Source: Candidatus Parcubacteria bacterium (GTDB taxonomy: Bacteria > Patescibacteriota > Minisyncoccia > UBA6257 > 2-01-FULL-56-20). Taken from it: a stretch of 51,534 nucleotides of DNA. The stretch spans positions 268,413 to 319,946 of the forward strand of contig DAIDJL010000004.1 of the NCBI GenBank assembly GCA_027450205.1, read 5' to 3'. Both the position numbers and the translations under genes were made by a program. Below, piece after piece: positions 22,884-30,995 of this stretch (within the stretch, counting starts at the first letter, position 1; each line of letters starts with the position of its first letter). The notes beneath the pieces were generated by a model that saw only the letters and a program-made list of their open reading frames with translations, had not been told where the DNA came from and made no database searches.

Positions 22884-23069
22884 TTACCAGCTGGCTTTCT
22901 TTATTCCCGGGATCTGCTGAGCAGTCGCCATTTCACGGAAGCAGATGCGGCAGAGCCCGAAGTCGCGCATATAGCCGCGCTTGCGACCGCAACGGAAACA
23001 GCGCCGCACGATGCGGGTGGAATACTTTGGTCGCTTTTTGCTTCGCGCGATGACGGACTCTTTTGCCAT
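22884..23069 (-). CDS. rpsN: Ribosomal protein uS14, zinc-binding short form
   Basis: 61 residues with two CxxC pairs (CFRCGRKRGYMRDFGLCRIC), the zinc-ribbon short form used by Gram-positive bacteria and CPR rather than the long zinc-free form. It lies in the 30S head. It overlaps nothing and starts 1 bp after the rplE stop. Confidence 0.97.
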   Translation of the reverse strand: MAKESVIARSKKRPKYSTRIVRRCFRCGRKRGYMRDFGLCRICFREMATAQQIPGIKKASW

Positions 23070-23070
23070 A

Positions 23071-23619
23071 TTATTTCTTCTTTCGCTTTCCTTTTGCCGC
23101 CGGCGCCTCTTTTTTCATCGGCACGCCGAACGCGGCGAATTTCTCCACCGACCTCTCGCGGCTCCTCGTCTTCGGCACAATGCTTACACCGATCGAGAAC
23201 GATACCGGGGACTTTTCCGGAGATATCTCCGGGAACACCAGGTGGTCGCGGACACCTACATTAAGGGTGCCGCCCTGATCGATCGCGGAATGCTCCAAAC
23301 CGGCAAAGTCTCGAACGCGAGGTAACACTATTGTAATCAATCGCTCAAAAAAATCAACCGCTTTCTCGCGGCGCAGCGTCACGCGAAGACCCACGATCTG
23401 CCCCTCGCGCACTTTAAATCCGGCGATGGATTCCTTCGCTTTACGGAGCTGCGGCTGCTGGCCGGTGATCGCGGCAATGTCACGCATCACCTGCGGAAGG
23501 ATCTTTTCCTCAAAGTTCGGCTGCTGGCCAAGGCGGCCGACGCCCGCGTCAACGACGACCTTCTCCACGAAGGCGCGCATTGCTTTTCTATCGGTATGTG
23601 TTTTTTTGATTTCAGCCAT
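23071..23619 (-). CDS. rplE: Ribosomal protein uL5
   Basis: 182 residues. L5 carries 5S rRNA to the 50S subunit. Visible are VEKVVVDAGVG, ITGQQPQLRKAKESIAGFKVREGQIVGLRVTLR and FEHR-like DHLVFPEISPEK, then SIVPKTRSRERSVEKFAAFGVPM. A Lys/Ala-rich C-terminal tail (KKEAPAAKGKRKKK) adds a few basic residues beyond the usual end. Confidence 0.97.
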   Translation of the reverse strand: MAEIKKTHTDRKAMRAFVEKVVVDAGVGRLGQQPNFEEKILPQVMRDIAAITGQQPQLRKAKESIAGFKVREGQIVGLRVTLRREKAVDFFERLITIVLPRVRDFAGLEHSAIDQGGTLNVGVRDHLVFPEISPEKSPVSFSIGVSIVPKTRSRERSVEKFAAFGVPMKKEAPAAKGKRKKK

Positions 23620-23634
23620 GGCCGTATTATTTAT

Positions 23635-23946
23635 TTAGAGCGTTGCCTTGCATTTTTTGCAATAGCGGACCTTGCGATTGCCCTCCATGCGGCCACCGAT
23701 ACGGGTCGGTGCTTTGCAGTTCGGACAGATGATCATAACCTTGGAAACGGCGAGTGGGCGCGATACCGCGACGACCTGGCCCTTTTCTCCCTGCTTGCGC
23801 GGCTTTGAACGCTTTTTGAACACGTTCAATCCGTCGATCTGGATGCGGTCATCTTCCGGGAACGCCTTTAAAACCACCCCGGTCTTTCCGCGGTCTTTTC
23901 CCGATAAGATCTTTACGTTGTCTCCTTTCTTGAGTTTCATGGCCAA
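23635..23946 (-). CDS. rplX: Ribosomal protein uL24
   Basis: 103 residues. The KOW motif MKLKKGDNVKILSGKDRGKTGVVLKAFPEDDRIQIDGLNVFKKRSK starts the protein. The C-terminal half has two CxxC pairs (CPNC, CKKC) that can bind zinc, common in many bacteria. L24 initiates 50S assembly. Standard position between rplN and rplE. Confidence 0.97.
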   Translation of the reverse strand: MAMKLKKGDNVKILSGKDRGKTGVVLKAFPEDDRIQIDGLNVFKKRSKPRKQGEKGQVVAVSRPLAVSKVMIICPNCKAPTRIGGRMEGNRKVRYCKKCKATL

Positions 23947-23959
23947 ATAATATTAGTTA

Positions 23960-24328
23960 TTAAACGATTTCTTCCGCCATGGTCATTAATTTTTCATAAC
24001 CCCTCTCTTTGAGCTCGCGCGGAAGCGGGCCGAAGATACGGGTCGCCACCGGCTCCTTTTTGGCATCGATCAGAATGACCGCATTCTCGTCAAAACGGAC
24101 ATAGGAACCGTCTTTCCGGCGAAGCGCGCTCTTGGTGCGAACCACCATTACCTTCACAACATCTTTCTTCTTTACCGTTTTGCGCGGCTCCGCGCTCTGC
24201 ACGGACGCGACAATGATATCCCCCACGCCCGCGTAACGGTGATGCGTACCGCCAAGAATGCGGAAACACCGCACCACCTTGGCGCCGCTGTTATCCGCAA
24301 CTTTGATTACCGATCGTTCTTGTATCAT
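23960..24328 (-). CDS. rplN: Ribosomal protein uL14
   Basis: 122 residues, exactly the usual length. MIQERSVIKVADNSGAKVVRCFRILGG and FDENAVILIDAKKEPVATRIFGPLPRELKERGYEKLMTMAEEI are nearly invariant L14 signatures. It lies at the subunit interface. There are 19 bp to rpsQ and no Shine-Dalgarno site. Confidence 0.98.
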   Translation of the reverse strand: MIQERSVIKVADNSGAKVVRCFRILGGTHHRYAGVGDIIVASVQSAEPRKTVKKKDVVKVMVVRTKSALRRKDGSYVRFDENAVILIDAKKEPVATRIFGPLPRELKERGYEKLMTMAEEIV

Positions 24329-24347
24329 ACCAGAAAAATTATAGTGA

Positions 24348-24605
24348 TTATGCGATCTTATTTATGATCCTCCAGCGCTTTTCGCGCGAGAGCGGGCGGG
24401 ATTCCTCGATGGTCACCTTGTCTCCCATCTTATATTCATTATTCTCATCGTGCGCCTTGAACTTGGTCGTCACCTTATAGTACTTGAGATACTTCGGGTG
24501 CTTCTTAAGGCTCGCAACCGCAACCACGCGCGTCTTCATCATCTTATCCGAGACGACAACGCCGATGATCTTCCTTATTTTTTTGGTTTTTGGAGTCTGT
24601 GCCAT
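24348..24605 (-). CDS. rpsQ: Ribosomal protein uS17
   Basis: 85 residues of OB-fold: [68 protein letters not shown], the typical S17 pattern ending in the S-R-P-L-S-K/R-x-K-R-W signature. It binds 16S rRNA in the 30S body. 4 bp separate it from rpmC. Confidence 0.97.
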   Translation of the reverse strand: MAQTPKTKKIRKIIGVVVSDKMMKTRVVAVASLKKHPKYLKYYKVTTKFKAHDENNEYKMGDKVTIEESRPLSREKRWRIINKIA

Positions 24606-24609
24606 AATA

Positions 24610-24813
24610 TTATGCTTTTGATGCCTGTTGCCGTATGAATGTTTTCGCGCGGGCGATCCCGCGGCGCGTCTGATGAAGCTCGTTCACATTCTTCACTTTT
24701 CCGGCCGCAAGGTCAAATCGCAATGTCCGCAACTTCTCAGCCGAATCAAGCACTATGCGCTCGAGTTCGCCAAGTGACTTGTTCTTCATTTCTTGTACTT
24801 CTTTTTTCTTCAT
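24610..24813 (-). CDS. rpmC: Ribosomal protein uL29
   Basis: 67 residues forming the two-helix L29 hairpin: [50 protein letters not shown]. It sits near the peptide exit tunnel. The order rplP-rpmC-rpsQ is standard. Confidence 0.95.
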   Translation of the reverse strand: MKKKEVQEMKNKSLGELERIVLDSAEKLRTLRFDLAAGKVKNVNELHQTRRGIARAKTFIRQQASKA

Positions 24814-24830
24814 GGCTCTTTGGTGAAAAA

Positions 24831-25241
24831 TTATTTTACGATGACGCGGGTTTTTACCGGAAGCTTGAATGATGCAAGACGCAACGCTTCCTTGGCGCGC
24901 ACAAGCGTCACTCCGTCGATCTCGAACAGCACGCGGCCCGGTTTTACCGGAAACACATAGTGGTCAACGGATCCCTTTCCGCCTCCAAGTGTCTTTTCCG
25001 GCGCCTGCTGCGTGATCGGCTTGTCGGGGAATATACGGATCCAAAGGCGTCCATCACGCTTGAGGTAGTTCGTGATCGTCTTGCGCGCCGCTTCGATCTG
25101 GCGGGAATTCACCCATGCCGACTCCGTGGACTTCAATCCAAAAGAACCATAGCTCAACGCAAGCCCGCGCGTTTCAACCGTGCGCTTGCGGGAGCGTCCC
25201 TTTTGCCACTTGCGATGTTTTACTTTCTTTGGAAGAAGCAT
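24831..25241 (-). CDS. rplP: Ribosomal protein uL16
   Basis: 136 residues. MLLPKKVKHRKWQKGRS start, ALSYGSFGLKSTESAWVNSRQIEAARKTI, GRLWIRIFPDKPITQQAPEKTLGGGKGSVDHYVFPVKPGRVLFEIDGV: all conserved in L16, which helps form the tRNA A-site of the 50S subunit. 17 bp to rpsC. Confidence 0.98.
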   Translation of the reverse strand: MLLPKKVKHRKWQKGRSRKRTVETRGLALSYGSFGLKSTESAWVNSRQIEAARKTITNYLKRDGRLWIRIFPDKPITQQAPEKTLGGGKGSVDHYVFPVKPGRVLFEIDGVTLVRAKEALRLASFKLPVKTRVIVK

Positions 25242-25258
25242 GGTTTTTTAATCAAATA

Positions 25259-25978
25259 TTAATAGTTGGATGGAGCACGGCGGCGCGATTGGCGGCCGGC
25301 CTCTTCCTCCTGTTCCTTGGTGACTTTTTTGAAAACCTCTCCTTTATATATCCAAACACGGATACCGATCGTGCCGTACGTGGTGAACGCGGTCGCGGTG
25401 CCGTAATCGATGTCGGCGCGGAGCGTCTGCAGCGGCAAAGAACCTTTTGAAAGATGCTCATTGCGCGCGATCTCGTTCCCGTCCAGGCGGCCCTTCATTA
25501 AGATCTTCGCACCTTTGACATCGCGATTCTGCAAGATCTGCTCCAAATACTTCTTCATGGTGCGGCGGAAGCGGATACGCTTCTCCAGATCCCATGCGAT
25601 CTGCTGAGCAGTATAGCGGGCAGAAACATCCGAGCGCTTCAATTCCTCTACGTTCAAACTGAGCGCAACCTTGGAGCGGGTCTTGCGCACCTTCATGAGC
25701 GCGTCGACGACCGCCTTATTGAGATCTTCCATTCCTTTTCCTCCGCGGCCGATGATAAGGCCCGGCCGGGCGGCGCGGATGAACACGCGAAGGTTGCCCT
25801 GCGTGCGCTCGATCTCAATGGCGGCGACACCGGCAAGCGCGATCTTTTCATTGATCGTATTGCGGATCGCTTCGTCCTCTTCGAGGAATTTTGCATAGCC
25901 GCCCTTAAGGAACCAGCGTACGGGCCAGCCTTTTGAAACTCCCAAGCGATATGAATTTGGATTGATCTTTTGTCCCAT
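25259..25978 (-). CDS. rpsC: Ribosomal protein uS3
   Basis: 239 residues. An N-terminal KH domain with the GRGGKGMEDL loop (RPGLIIGRGG) is followed by the C-terminal domain DVKGAKILMKGRLDGNEIARNEHLSKGSLPLQTLRADIDYGTATAFTTYGTIGIRVWIYKGEVF. It lines the mRNA entry channel and has helicase activity there. A charged tail rich in Glu/Arg ends the protein. Confidence 0.98.
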   Translation of the reverse strand: MGQKINPNSYRLGVSKGWPVRWFLKGGYAKFLEEDEAIRNTINEKIALAGVAAIEIERTQGNLRVFIRAARPGLIIGRGGKGMEDLNKAVVDALMKVRKTRSKVALSLNVEELKRSDVSARYTAQQIAWDLEKRIRFRRTMKKYLEQILQNRDVKGAKILMKGRLDGNEIARNEHLSKGSLPLQTLRADIDYGTATAFTTYGTIGIRVWIYKGEVFKKVTKEQEEEAGRQSRRRAPSNY

Positions 25979-25984
25979 GATATT

Positions 25985-26497
25985 TTATTCGCCTACCACC
26001 TTACGTCCGAACCGGCGCTTCCAGAATCCGGGGGTCTGCTTCGATCTCGGCGCTTCCTTCTCGGGAGTCTTTGGTTTCTTTGTTTTTGAACGCACATCCT
26101 CGCCCGGCGGGAGTTTCGTCTTCTTCGGCGGCACGATCGTAAAGCGCGACTTCAACTTTTCGTTGACACCCAGAACCATCGTGACATGGCTCATCTTTTT
26201 CTGAATGGGAGACGCGCTGCCGCGCGCGCGGGGAAGCATCCGCTTCAACATCGGGCCGCCGTCAACACGGACGCTCGAAACGAAAAGATGCTGAGGGTCA
26301 ACGGTCTTGCTATTTTTAGCATTCGCGACAGCCGAACGCAAGAGTTTCAACAGCACCTTTGAAGGCCGCCGCGTCTGCACGATCAATTGCGCTTCGGCTT
26401 CGTTCACCGGCAAACCTTTTATAAGGTCACCAACGCTGCGCACTTTGCGGGGCGCCTGGCGAAGGAAACTAAGTTTTGCGGTGTATTGCTTTTCCAT
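25985..26497 (-). CDS. rplV: Ribosomal protein uL22 with a long basic C-terminal tail
   Basis: 170 residues, about 55 longer than most L22. The core (about 1-115) has the L22 pattern KLSFLRQAPRKVRSVGDLIKGLPVNEAEAQLIV, VDGGPMLKRMLPRARGSASPI for the tunnel loop, and HVTMVLG. From about residue 120 a Lys/Pro-rich tail follows (KTKKPKTPEKEAPRSKQTPG and WKRRFGRK). L22 lines the exit tunnel; the tail probably lies on the ribosome surface. Confidence 0.96.
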   Translation of the reverse strand: MEKQYTAKLSFLRQAPRKVRSVGDLIKGLPVNEAEAQLIVQTRRPSKVLLKLLRSAVANAKNSKTVDPQHLFVSSVRVDGGPMLKRMLPRARGSASPIQKKMSHVTMVLGVNEKLKSRFTIVPPKKTKLPPGEDVRSKTKKPKTPEKEAPRSKQTPGFWKRRFGRKVVGE

Positions 26498-26502
26498 GGT
26501 TT

Positions 26503-26841
26503 TTATTTCTTAGCAGGCGCTGCCTTTGCGGCGGCGGCCTGGGTCTTGGCGGTCTCGGTAGCCTTTATCTCAAGCTCCTTCTGCATCTTGCCGCCGTGGC
26601 GGATGAACTTGCGGGTCGGGGAAAATTCTCCGAGGCGATGGCCAATCATTTCTTCCGTCACGCGCACTTCAACGTGCGTGCGGCCGTTGTGAACGCCAAA
26701 AACCTGTCCGACGAATTCCGGTGCGATCTCCGATGCGCGGGACCAGGTCTTGATGACCGTGCCGCTGCCGGACTTGGTATTCAAAACCTTCTTCATAAGC
26801 TTCGGATCGACGAACGGGCCTTTTTTGAGTGAACGTGACAT
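26503..26841 (-). CDS. rpsS: Ribosomal protein uS19
   Basis: 112 residues. [19 protein letters not shown], then [51 protein letters not shown], is diagnostic of S19 in the 30S head. The last about 20 residues are an Ala/Lys tail ([18 protein letters not shown]) beyond the usual end. Confidence 0.98.
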   Translation of the reverse strand: MSRSLKKGPFVDPKLMKKVLNTKSGSGTVIKTWSRASEIAPEFVGQVFGVHNGRTHVEVRVTEEMIGHRLGEFSPTRKFIRHGGKMQKELEIKATETAKTQAAAAKAAPAKK

Positions 26842-26858
26842 GGTAGTAAGGTTAAAAA

Positions 26859-27707
26859 CTATTTATTGTTGCGATTGCGAATGCTGACGCGCCGCTTGAC
26901 GATGAATTGGCTCGACCGCTTCTTCTTATTGCGTGTCTTATGACCGCCGGTAACCTTGCCCCAAAGGGTCTTCGGTTTGCGGGTACCGCGCGGCTGTGCG
27001 CCCTCACCGCCTCCGTACGGATGATCTACCGGATTCATGGCGCTGCCGCGGACCGTCGGACGGATACCCATCCAGCGCGAGCGGCCGGCCTTGCCAAAAT
27101 TCACGAGCGACCACTCCGAGTTGGAAACCTGTCCGAGCGATGCAAGGCAGGTCCACAATACGCGGCGAACTTCGCCGGAGTTGAGCTTAAGATCGGTATA
27201 GCCGTCGGCATTCGCAAGAACCTCCAGATACGCGCCGGCGGAACGCGCCAATTGGCCGCCGCGGCCCGGCGTCATTTCAACATTATAAACCTGCTGGCCT
27301 ACCGGAATATTCTTGAGCTGCATGCGATTACCGCTCTTGACCGGCGCCGCCTCCGCGGTGATGATCTCGTCCCCTGCCTTCATTTTCTCCGGAGCCAAAA
27401 TATACGCCCTCGCACCATCGGCATACTTTATGAGCGCGATGAACGCGGTGCGATACGGATCGTACTCGATCGTTTCCACGACCGCCTTTTGATCCATGCG
27501 GTTCTGCTTAAAATCGATCATGCGATAAAGCTTCTTGTTGCCGCCTCCCTGGTGGCGGACAGTGATGCGGCCCGCGGAGTTGCGCCCGGAATTTGATTTC
27601 AGCCGCGTAACGAGGGGTTTGTAAGGACGCGCGCCCTTGGTGAGGGTGCTGTAGTCAGAAGACGTCATATTGCGCCGTGAAGCGCTTGTAGGCTTGAAAC
27701 TTTTCAT
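26859..27707 (-). CDS. rplB: Ribosomal protein uL2
   Basis: 282 residues, near the usual 275. Typical blocks are [22 protein letters not shown], the KOW-like central region with [19 protein letters not shown], and the C-terminal [21 protein letters not shown] near the peptidyl transferase centre, including the conserved His. AAGG lies 3 nt before the ATG but spacing is too short for a normal Shine-Dalgarno site. Confidence 0.98.
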   Translation of the reverse strand: MKSFKPTSASRRNMTSSDYSTLTKGARPYKPLVTRLKSNSGRNSAGRITVRHQGGGNKKLYRMIDFKQNRMDQKAVVETIEYDPYRTAFIALIKYADGARAYILAPEKMKAGDEIITAEAAPVKSGNRMQLKNIPVGQQVYNVEMTPGRGGQLARSAGAYLEVLANADGYTDLKLNSGEVRRVLWTCLASLGQVSNSEWSLVNFGKAGRSRWMGIRPTVRGSAMNPVDHPYGGGEGAQPRGTRKPKTLWGKVTGGHKTRNKKKRSSQFIVKRRVSIRNRNNK

Positions 27708-27714
27708 TACCTTA

Positions 27715-27993
27715 TTAATTCAGGTCTATTTTTTGTCCTTCTTTGATGGTGACGATCGCCTTGCGGTGTCCCTGGGTCTTGCCTTTGATGCCGCGGCCGG
27801 AACGTTTTGTTTTTCCGACGCGATTCAAAATATTCACGGAGAGCGCATCTACCTTATAGAGTGCGTGGACCGCCTTTTTGACCTCCGGCTTCGTCGCCCC
27901 GGATTTTACCAAAAAAACATACTGATTGGAAGCGGTCAGCTTTGTGGCTTTTTCGGTGATCCACGGTTTCTTGATGAGAAGGGGGTCGGTCAT
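27715..27993 (-). CDS. rplW: Ribosomal protein uL23
   Basis: 92 residues from ATG 27993. LLIKKPWITEKATKLTASNQYVFLV and KPEVKKAVHALYKVDALSVNILNRVGKTKRSGRGIKGKTQGHRKAIVTIKEG are the L23 core. It surrounds the tunnel exit and docks trigger factor and SRP. The longer frame start at 28182 overlaps rplD and reads as an out-of-frame shadow. Confidence 0.97.
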   Translation of the reverse strand: MTDPLLIKKPWITEKATKLTASNQYVFLVKSGATKPEVKKAVHALYKVDALSVNILNRVGKTKRSGRGIKGKTQGHRKAIVTIKEGQKIDLN

Positions 27994-28003
27994 GAAAATA
28001 ATA

Positions 28004-28648
28004 TTAGATCTTATAGTGCTTTTCGATGGTAGCGACCACGTCCTTGTCGATAAAGAGGTTCTTGTGGTTGATGATATCAAAAATATTGAGCGAACCTGCC
28101 TCAATGACCTTCGTCTTTTGAAGGTTGTTCGTGGCACGGAACAGGTTCTTGTTCGTATTGTCCGAAACGAGCAAAACGTCAAAACGCTTATCGCCCTTGC
28201 GCGGCGCCAGGATCGCCTTCAATGCCGTTGCAACATGCTTTGTCTTCGGCGCTTCCAGAACAAGGCTATCAAACACCTTGACCTCACCATCTTTGGCTTT
28301 CTTGGAAAGCACGGAAAAGAGCGCGACACGCTTCATCTTTTTGTTCACCTTTTGTGAATAATCCTTATCGTTGCGAGGACCATGAGCCTTTCCACCACCT
28401 ACCCAGATCGGGGAGCGGGTGGAGCCGTGACGCGCGCGGCCGGTGCCTTTCTGCCTCCACGGCTTCTTGCCGCCGCCGCGCACTTCGCTGCGATCTTTCA
28501 CGTGCGCCCACGGCGCGCGCGCGTTCGCGAGCTGTGCTTCCAATACCTGTTTCACGAGCGCCGCATTCCACTTTGCGCCAAAAACCTCCGCCGGTAATTC
28601 CATCGTTCCCACCACTTCGTTCTTTAAATTATAGACGTCGGCCTTCAT
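28004..28648 (-). CDS. rplD: Ribosomal protein uL4
   Basis: 214 residues. The tunnel loop region has GGGKKPWRQKGTGRARHGSTRSPIWVGGGKAHGPRNDKDYSQKVNKKMKR, typical of L4; the C-terminal Rossmann-like part ends NLFIDKDVVATIEKHYKI. In E. coli L4 represses the S10 operon through its leader. Here the operon leader in front of rplC has an attenuator hairpin, so L4 is one candidate regulator. Confidence 0.97.
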   Translation of the reverse strand: MKADVYNLKNEVVGTMELPAEVFGAKWNAALVKQVLEAQLANARAPWAHVKDRSEVRGGGKKPWRQKGTGRARHGSTRSPIWVGGGKAHGPRNDKDYSQKVNKKMKRVALFSVLSKKAKDGEVKVFDSLVLEAPKTKHVATALKAILAPRKGDKRFDVLLVSDNTNKNLFRATNNLQKTKVIEAGSLNIFDIINHKNLFIDKDVVATIEKHYKI

Positions 28649-28649
28649 G

Positions 28650-29213
28650 TTATTTCGTATTTGAAATTTCGATCAATCCGCCGCGATTGCCCGGCACCGC
28701 GCCGCGCAGGAAAAGCAGATTATTCTCTTTGTCTATCGCCGCAATGACGAGATTCTTTATGGTGACGCGCTCGGTGCCCATGTGTCCGGCCATACGACGG
28801 CCCGGGACGACACGCTGGAATGCGGTGGAACCGATGGAGCCGGGGTGGCGGTGGCGATTCTTCTGGCCGTGCGTCTTCGGACCGCCGCGGAAGTTATAAC
28901 GCTTGACGACACCCTGGAACCCGCGTCCCTTGGTTATGCCACTCACGCGCACTTTGTCCCCTTCTACAAACGAATCGACGCCGATCATGTCATCGAGCTT
29001 AAGTGCGGCAACGTCCACCTTTTGATTCGGGCGGTTCTTAAACTCACGCTTTTTCTTGCCCAACGTCAGCTGAACGGCCTCGTAGCCGTCGCGTTCCGCG
29101 GTACGCAAAATCGAAACCTTGTTGGGTTCCGCTTGGACGACCGTAACCGGAACGACTTTGCCGTCCTTCCAGATCTGCGTCATTTTAAGTTTTTTGCCTA
29201 ATATATATGACAT
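28650..29213 (-). CDS. rplC: Ribosomal protein uL3
   Basis: 187 residues, slightly shorter than the usual about 210. ILGKKLKMTQIWKDGKVVPVTVVQAEPNKV, KGRGFQGVVKRYNFRGGPKTHGQKNRHRHPGSIG, and GRRMAGHMGTERVTIKNLVI mark L3, an early 50S assembly protein that reaches the peptidyl transferase centre. It is the first gene of this transcription unit; rpsJ, which normally precedes it, is 1.4 kb upstream behind another gene. Confidence 0.98.
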   Translation of the reverse strand: MSYILGKKLKMTQIWKDGKVVPVTVVQAEPNKVSILRTAERDGYEAVQLTLGKKKREFKNRPNQKVDVAALKLDDMIGVDSFVEGDKVRVSGITKGRGFQGVVKRYNFRGGPKTHGQKNRHRHPGSIGSTAFQRVVPGRRMAGHMGTERVTIKNLVIAAIDKENNLLFLRGAVPGNRGGLIEISNTK

Positions 29214-29458
29214 TTTCTTGATCGTCCGGTGGGATACTCCTTTGAATGAGTACGTGCGGAATCCAGTAAAAAATAATTAACTCCGGGGTCGAATCCCGGA
29301 GTTTTTAGCACAATCAACCGACCCACCCCGCTTTTATACGGGATCCAGAGAAAACGGCGACCGTTTTTCTGCGCCTGGCCCGCGAACACATTTCGCGTTC
29401 GTAGCCGAGGCAAAAGGGAGATATTGCATAAAAACTAACCGAGCAAACCTTGATGACG
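29214..29458 (-). promoter_or_regulatory. S10-operon-type leader of rplC with attenuator hairpin
   Basis: About 240 nt of non-coding leader lie between the promoter and rplC. On the minus strand several hairpins are visible: CGAACGCG/TGTTCGCG, GAAAACGG/CCGTTTTC, and a terminator-like stem AACTCCGGG/CCCGGAGTT (29303-29279) followed by AATTATTTTTTACT. The last is 65 nt before the rplC ATG, giving a clear attenuation point. The regulator is unknown. Confidence 0.6.
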
Positions 29459-29486
29459 ATTATAGCAAAATGGCTTCCAATGTCAA
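29459..29486 (-). promoter_or_regulatory. Consensus promoter of the rplC operon
   Basis: TTGACA (29486-29481) and TATAAT (29464-29459), both perfect consensus hexamers, with a 16-bp spacer. Confidence 0.9.
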
Positions 29487-29494
29487 ATGGGCTA

Positions 29495-30496
29495 TTACGG
29501 CAACAGCTGTTTCATCTCGTCCGCATTCAGCGTATATGCCCGCACAAACGAGTCGTCCACATGCGCATAAAGGACACCGCTCCCCTTCCCCTGCTCCACG
29601 AATTGGCTTGCAAACGTGATCGTCCGCGCCGCGCTGTCTTGAATGAATGGTTCAGGCGAGACCCAGTCGATCTTCCCATTCTCGTAATCGTAGATGAACA
29701 AGCCAATTGAAAACATGCCATATTGTATTTCGTCTCCCACGCGCCGATTCGCCTCGCGGCCATTTATAACGCCCAACCGTTTTCCCTCGCCAACATCAAT
29801 AAAACTTTTAGGGAATAGCGGCCCGGGCGATGCGTGCCCGCCAATCCACGGGATATTACGCTCCTTGGGATGGAACACCGTCTCGCCGAACTTCCAGGAT
29901 TTTCCCATATCCTCCGCGATAGCAACACGGACGGTGGAATAATCAAAGTCTTCTTCTTTTATTGAAGACTCCACAAGGTTGTTTCTAACGCCATTACTGT
30001 TCAATGGCGCAATCGAAACTTCCTTCGCGCTGGCCATGCCTTCATCCCTAAGCACCGGCGCCGTCATTTCCAAAGACCCAATATCATTCCCGACGGCATG
30101 ACCAAGATGAATCAGTATTCCATGCTTTTCTTTTTTGTGAAACGGCATCGTGAAATAGAGATGCATTAATCCCGTCTTCTCATCGATGAAAATATCCGGA
30201 TCTTCGAGGCCGAGAAAATCTGCGCCAGCGCCGCTTAATTGCGCGATGACCACTTCCTGATTTTTTATTACTAATCTTTCGCCGATAGAAAATCGTTCCA
30301 GTGAATCTCCGCGAACTTTATACAGAACGCTCCGGTCTATATAGCCGGATGTTGCAACATCGCCCGCGCGATTTGTGATGCATCGAATGACACCGTCTTT
30401 ATATCCGGTGCGCGGGTCGAGCGAGATCGCCATCACATGCTCAAACTTCCCACCCGTCTCCACCGCTTTCCCCGGATGCTCAATATAACCCTTCAT
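29495..30496 (-). CDS. Five-bladed beta-propeller glycosidase-like protein (GH43/GH130 type)
   Basis: 333 residues from ATG 30496. The propeller signature is FLGLEDPDIFIDEKTGLMHLYFTM (about residue 95), the EDP block that in GH130 and GH43 enzymes carries a sugar-binding or catalytic acid, with later blades at VRVAIAEDMGKSWKFG and WIGGHASPGPLFPK. It would act on a glycan or glycosyl phosphate; the substrate is unknown. There is no signal peptide. The gene sits between rpsJ and rplC, splitting the S10 operon. TATAAT (30508-30503) is 6 nt before ATG, predicting a leaderless mRNA, and excludes the upstream TTG start. Confidence 0.75.
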   Translation of the reverse strand: MKGYIEHPGKAVETGGKFEHVMAISLDPRTGYKDGVIRCITNRAGDVATSGYIDRSVLYKVRGDSLERFSIGERLVIKNQEVVIAQLSGAGADFLGLEDPDIFIDEKTGLMHLYFTMPFHKKEKHGILIHLGHAVGNDIGSLEMTAPVLRDEGMASAKEVSIAPLNSNGVRNNLVESSIKEEDFDYSTVRVAIAEDMGKSWKFGETVFHPKERNIPWIGGHASPGPLFPKSFIDVGEGKRLGVINGREANRRVGDEIQYGMFSIGLFIYDYENGKIDWVSPEPFIQDSAARTITFASQFVEQGKGSGVLYAHVDDSFVRAYTLNADEMKQLLP

Positions 30497-30522
30497 ATTT
30501 CTATTATAACCCTGCCGCAAAC

Positions 30523-30550
30523 AAAAAGCCCCGCTTTCGCGGGGCTTTTT
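30523..30550 (-). terminator. Terminator after rpsJ
   Basis: A perfect 12-bp stem (AAAAAGCCCCGC with GCGGGGCTTTTT) and a TTTC loop. It ends the one-gene rpsJ unit 24 bp after its stop codon and works in both directions. Confidence 0.9.
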
Positions 30551-30573
30551 ACAGTCGTTGCCAGTGGCAACTC

Positions 30574-30897
30574 CTAGACCATCTTGATCTCGATATCGAC
30601 GCCGGCGGGAAGGTTCAAGTTCGAAAGTGATTCGATGATCTTCTGGCTGGGATTCAATATCTCGACGAGGCGCTTATGAACACGGAGCTCGAACTGCTCG
30701 CGGGCATCCTTGTGGACGAACGTGGAACGGTTGACGGTATAGTGTTTTACTTCCGTGGGGAGCGGGATAGGTCCCGTCACCTTTGCGTCGTTCCGCTCGG
30801 CGGCCTCGATGATCTGACGTGCCGAATTGTCGATCAGTTTGTGATCGTACGACTTGATGCGGAGGCGCAGCTTTTGTGGGGTATCGGTCTTAGCCAT
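30574..30897 (-). CDS. rpsJ: Ribosomal protein uS10 (NusE)
   Basis: 107 residues. [74 protein letters not shown] is the S10 signature. S10 is a 30S head protein and the NusE antitermination partner. Here it forms a single-gene unit with its own consensus promoter and terminator instead of leading the S10 operon. The expected 5' leader is only about 7-8 nt. Confidence 0.98.
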   Translation of the reverse strand: MAKTDTPQKLRLRIKSYDHKLIDNSARQIIEAAERNDAKVTGPIPLPTEVKHYTVNRSTFVHKDAREQFELRVHKRLVEILNPSQKIIESLSNLNLPAGVDIEIKMV

Positions 30898-30911
30898 TTG
30901 AGTACCAAGAG

Positions 30912-30939
30912 ATTATAGCAAATCCGGCACGAGTGTCAA
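30912..30939 (-). promoter_or_regulatory. Consensus promoter of rpsJ
   Basis: TTGACA (30939-30934) and TATAAT (30917-30912) with a 16-bp spacer. The -10 box is 14 nt from the ATG, so the mRNA leader is very short. Confidence 0.9.
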
Positions 30940-30995
30940 TAAGCAACGGTGTAAATCACTTTAGATAGTTTTAACGCCCAATTCATTACACTCCC

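Noticed and set aside
29198-29413. A 71-codon minus-strand ORF in the rplC leader
   Set aside because: It runs through the attenuator hairpin and into the rplC start; no protein features. The leader structure is the better explanation.
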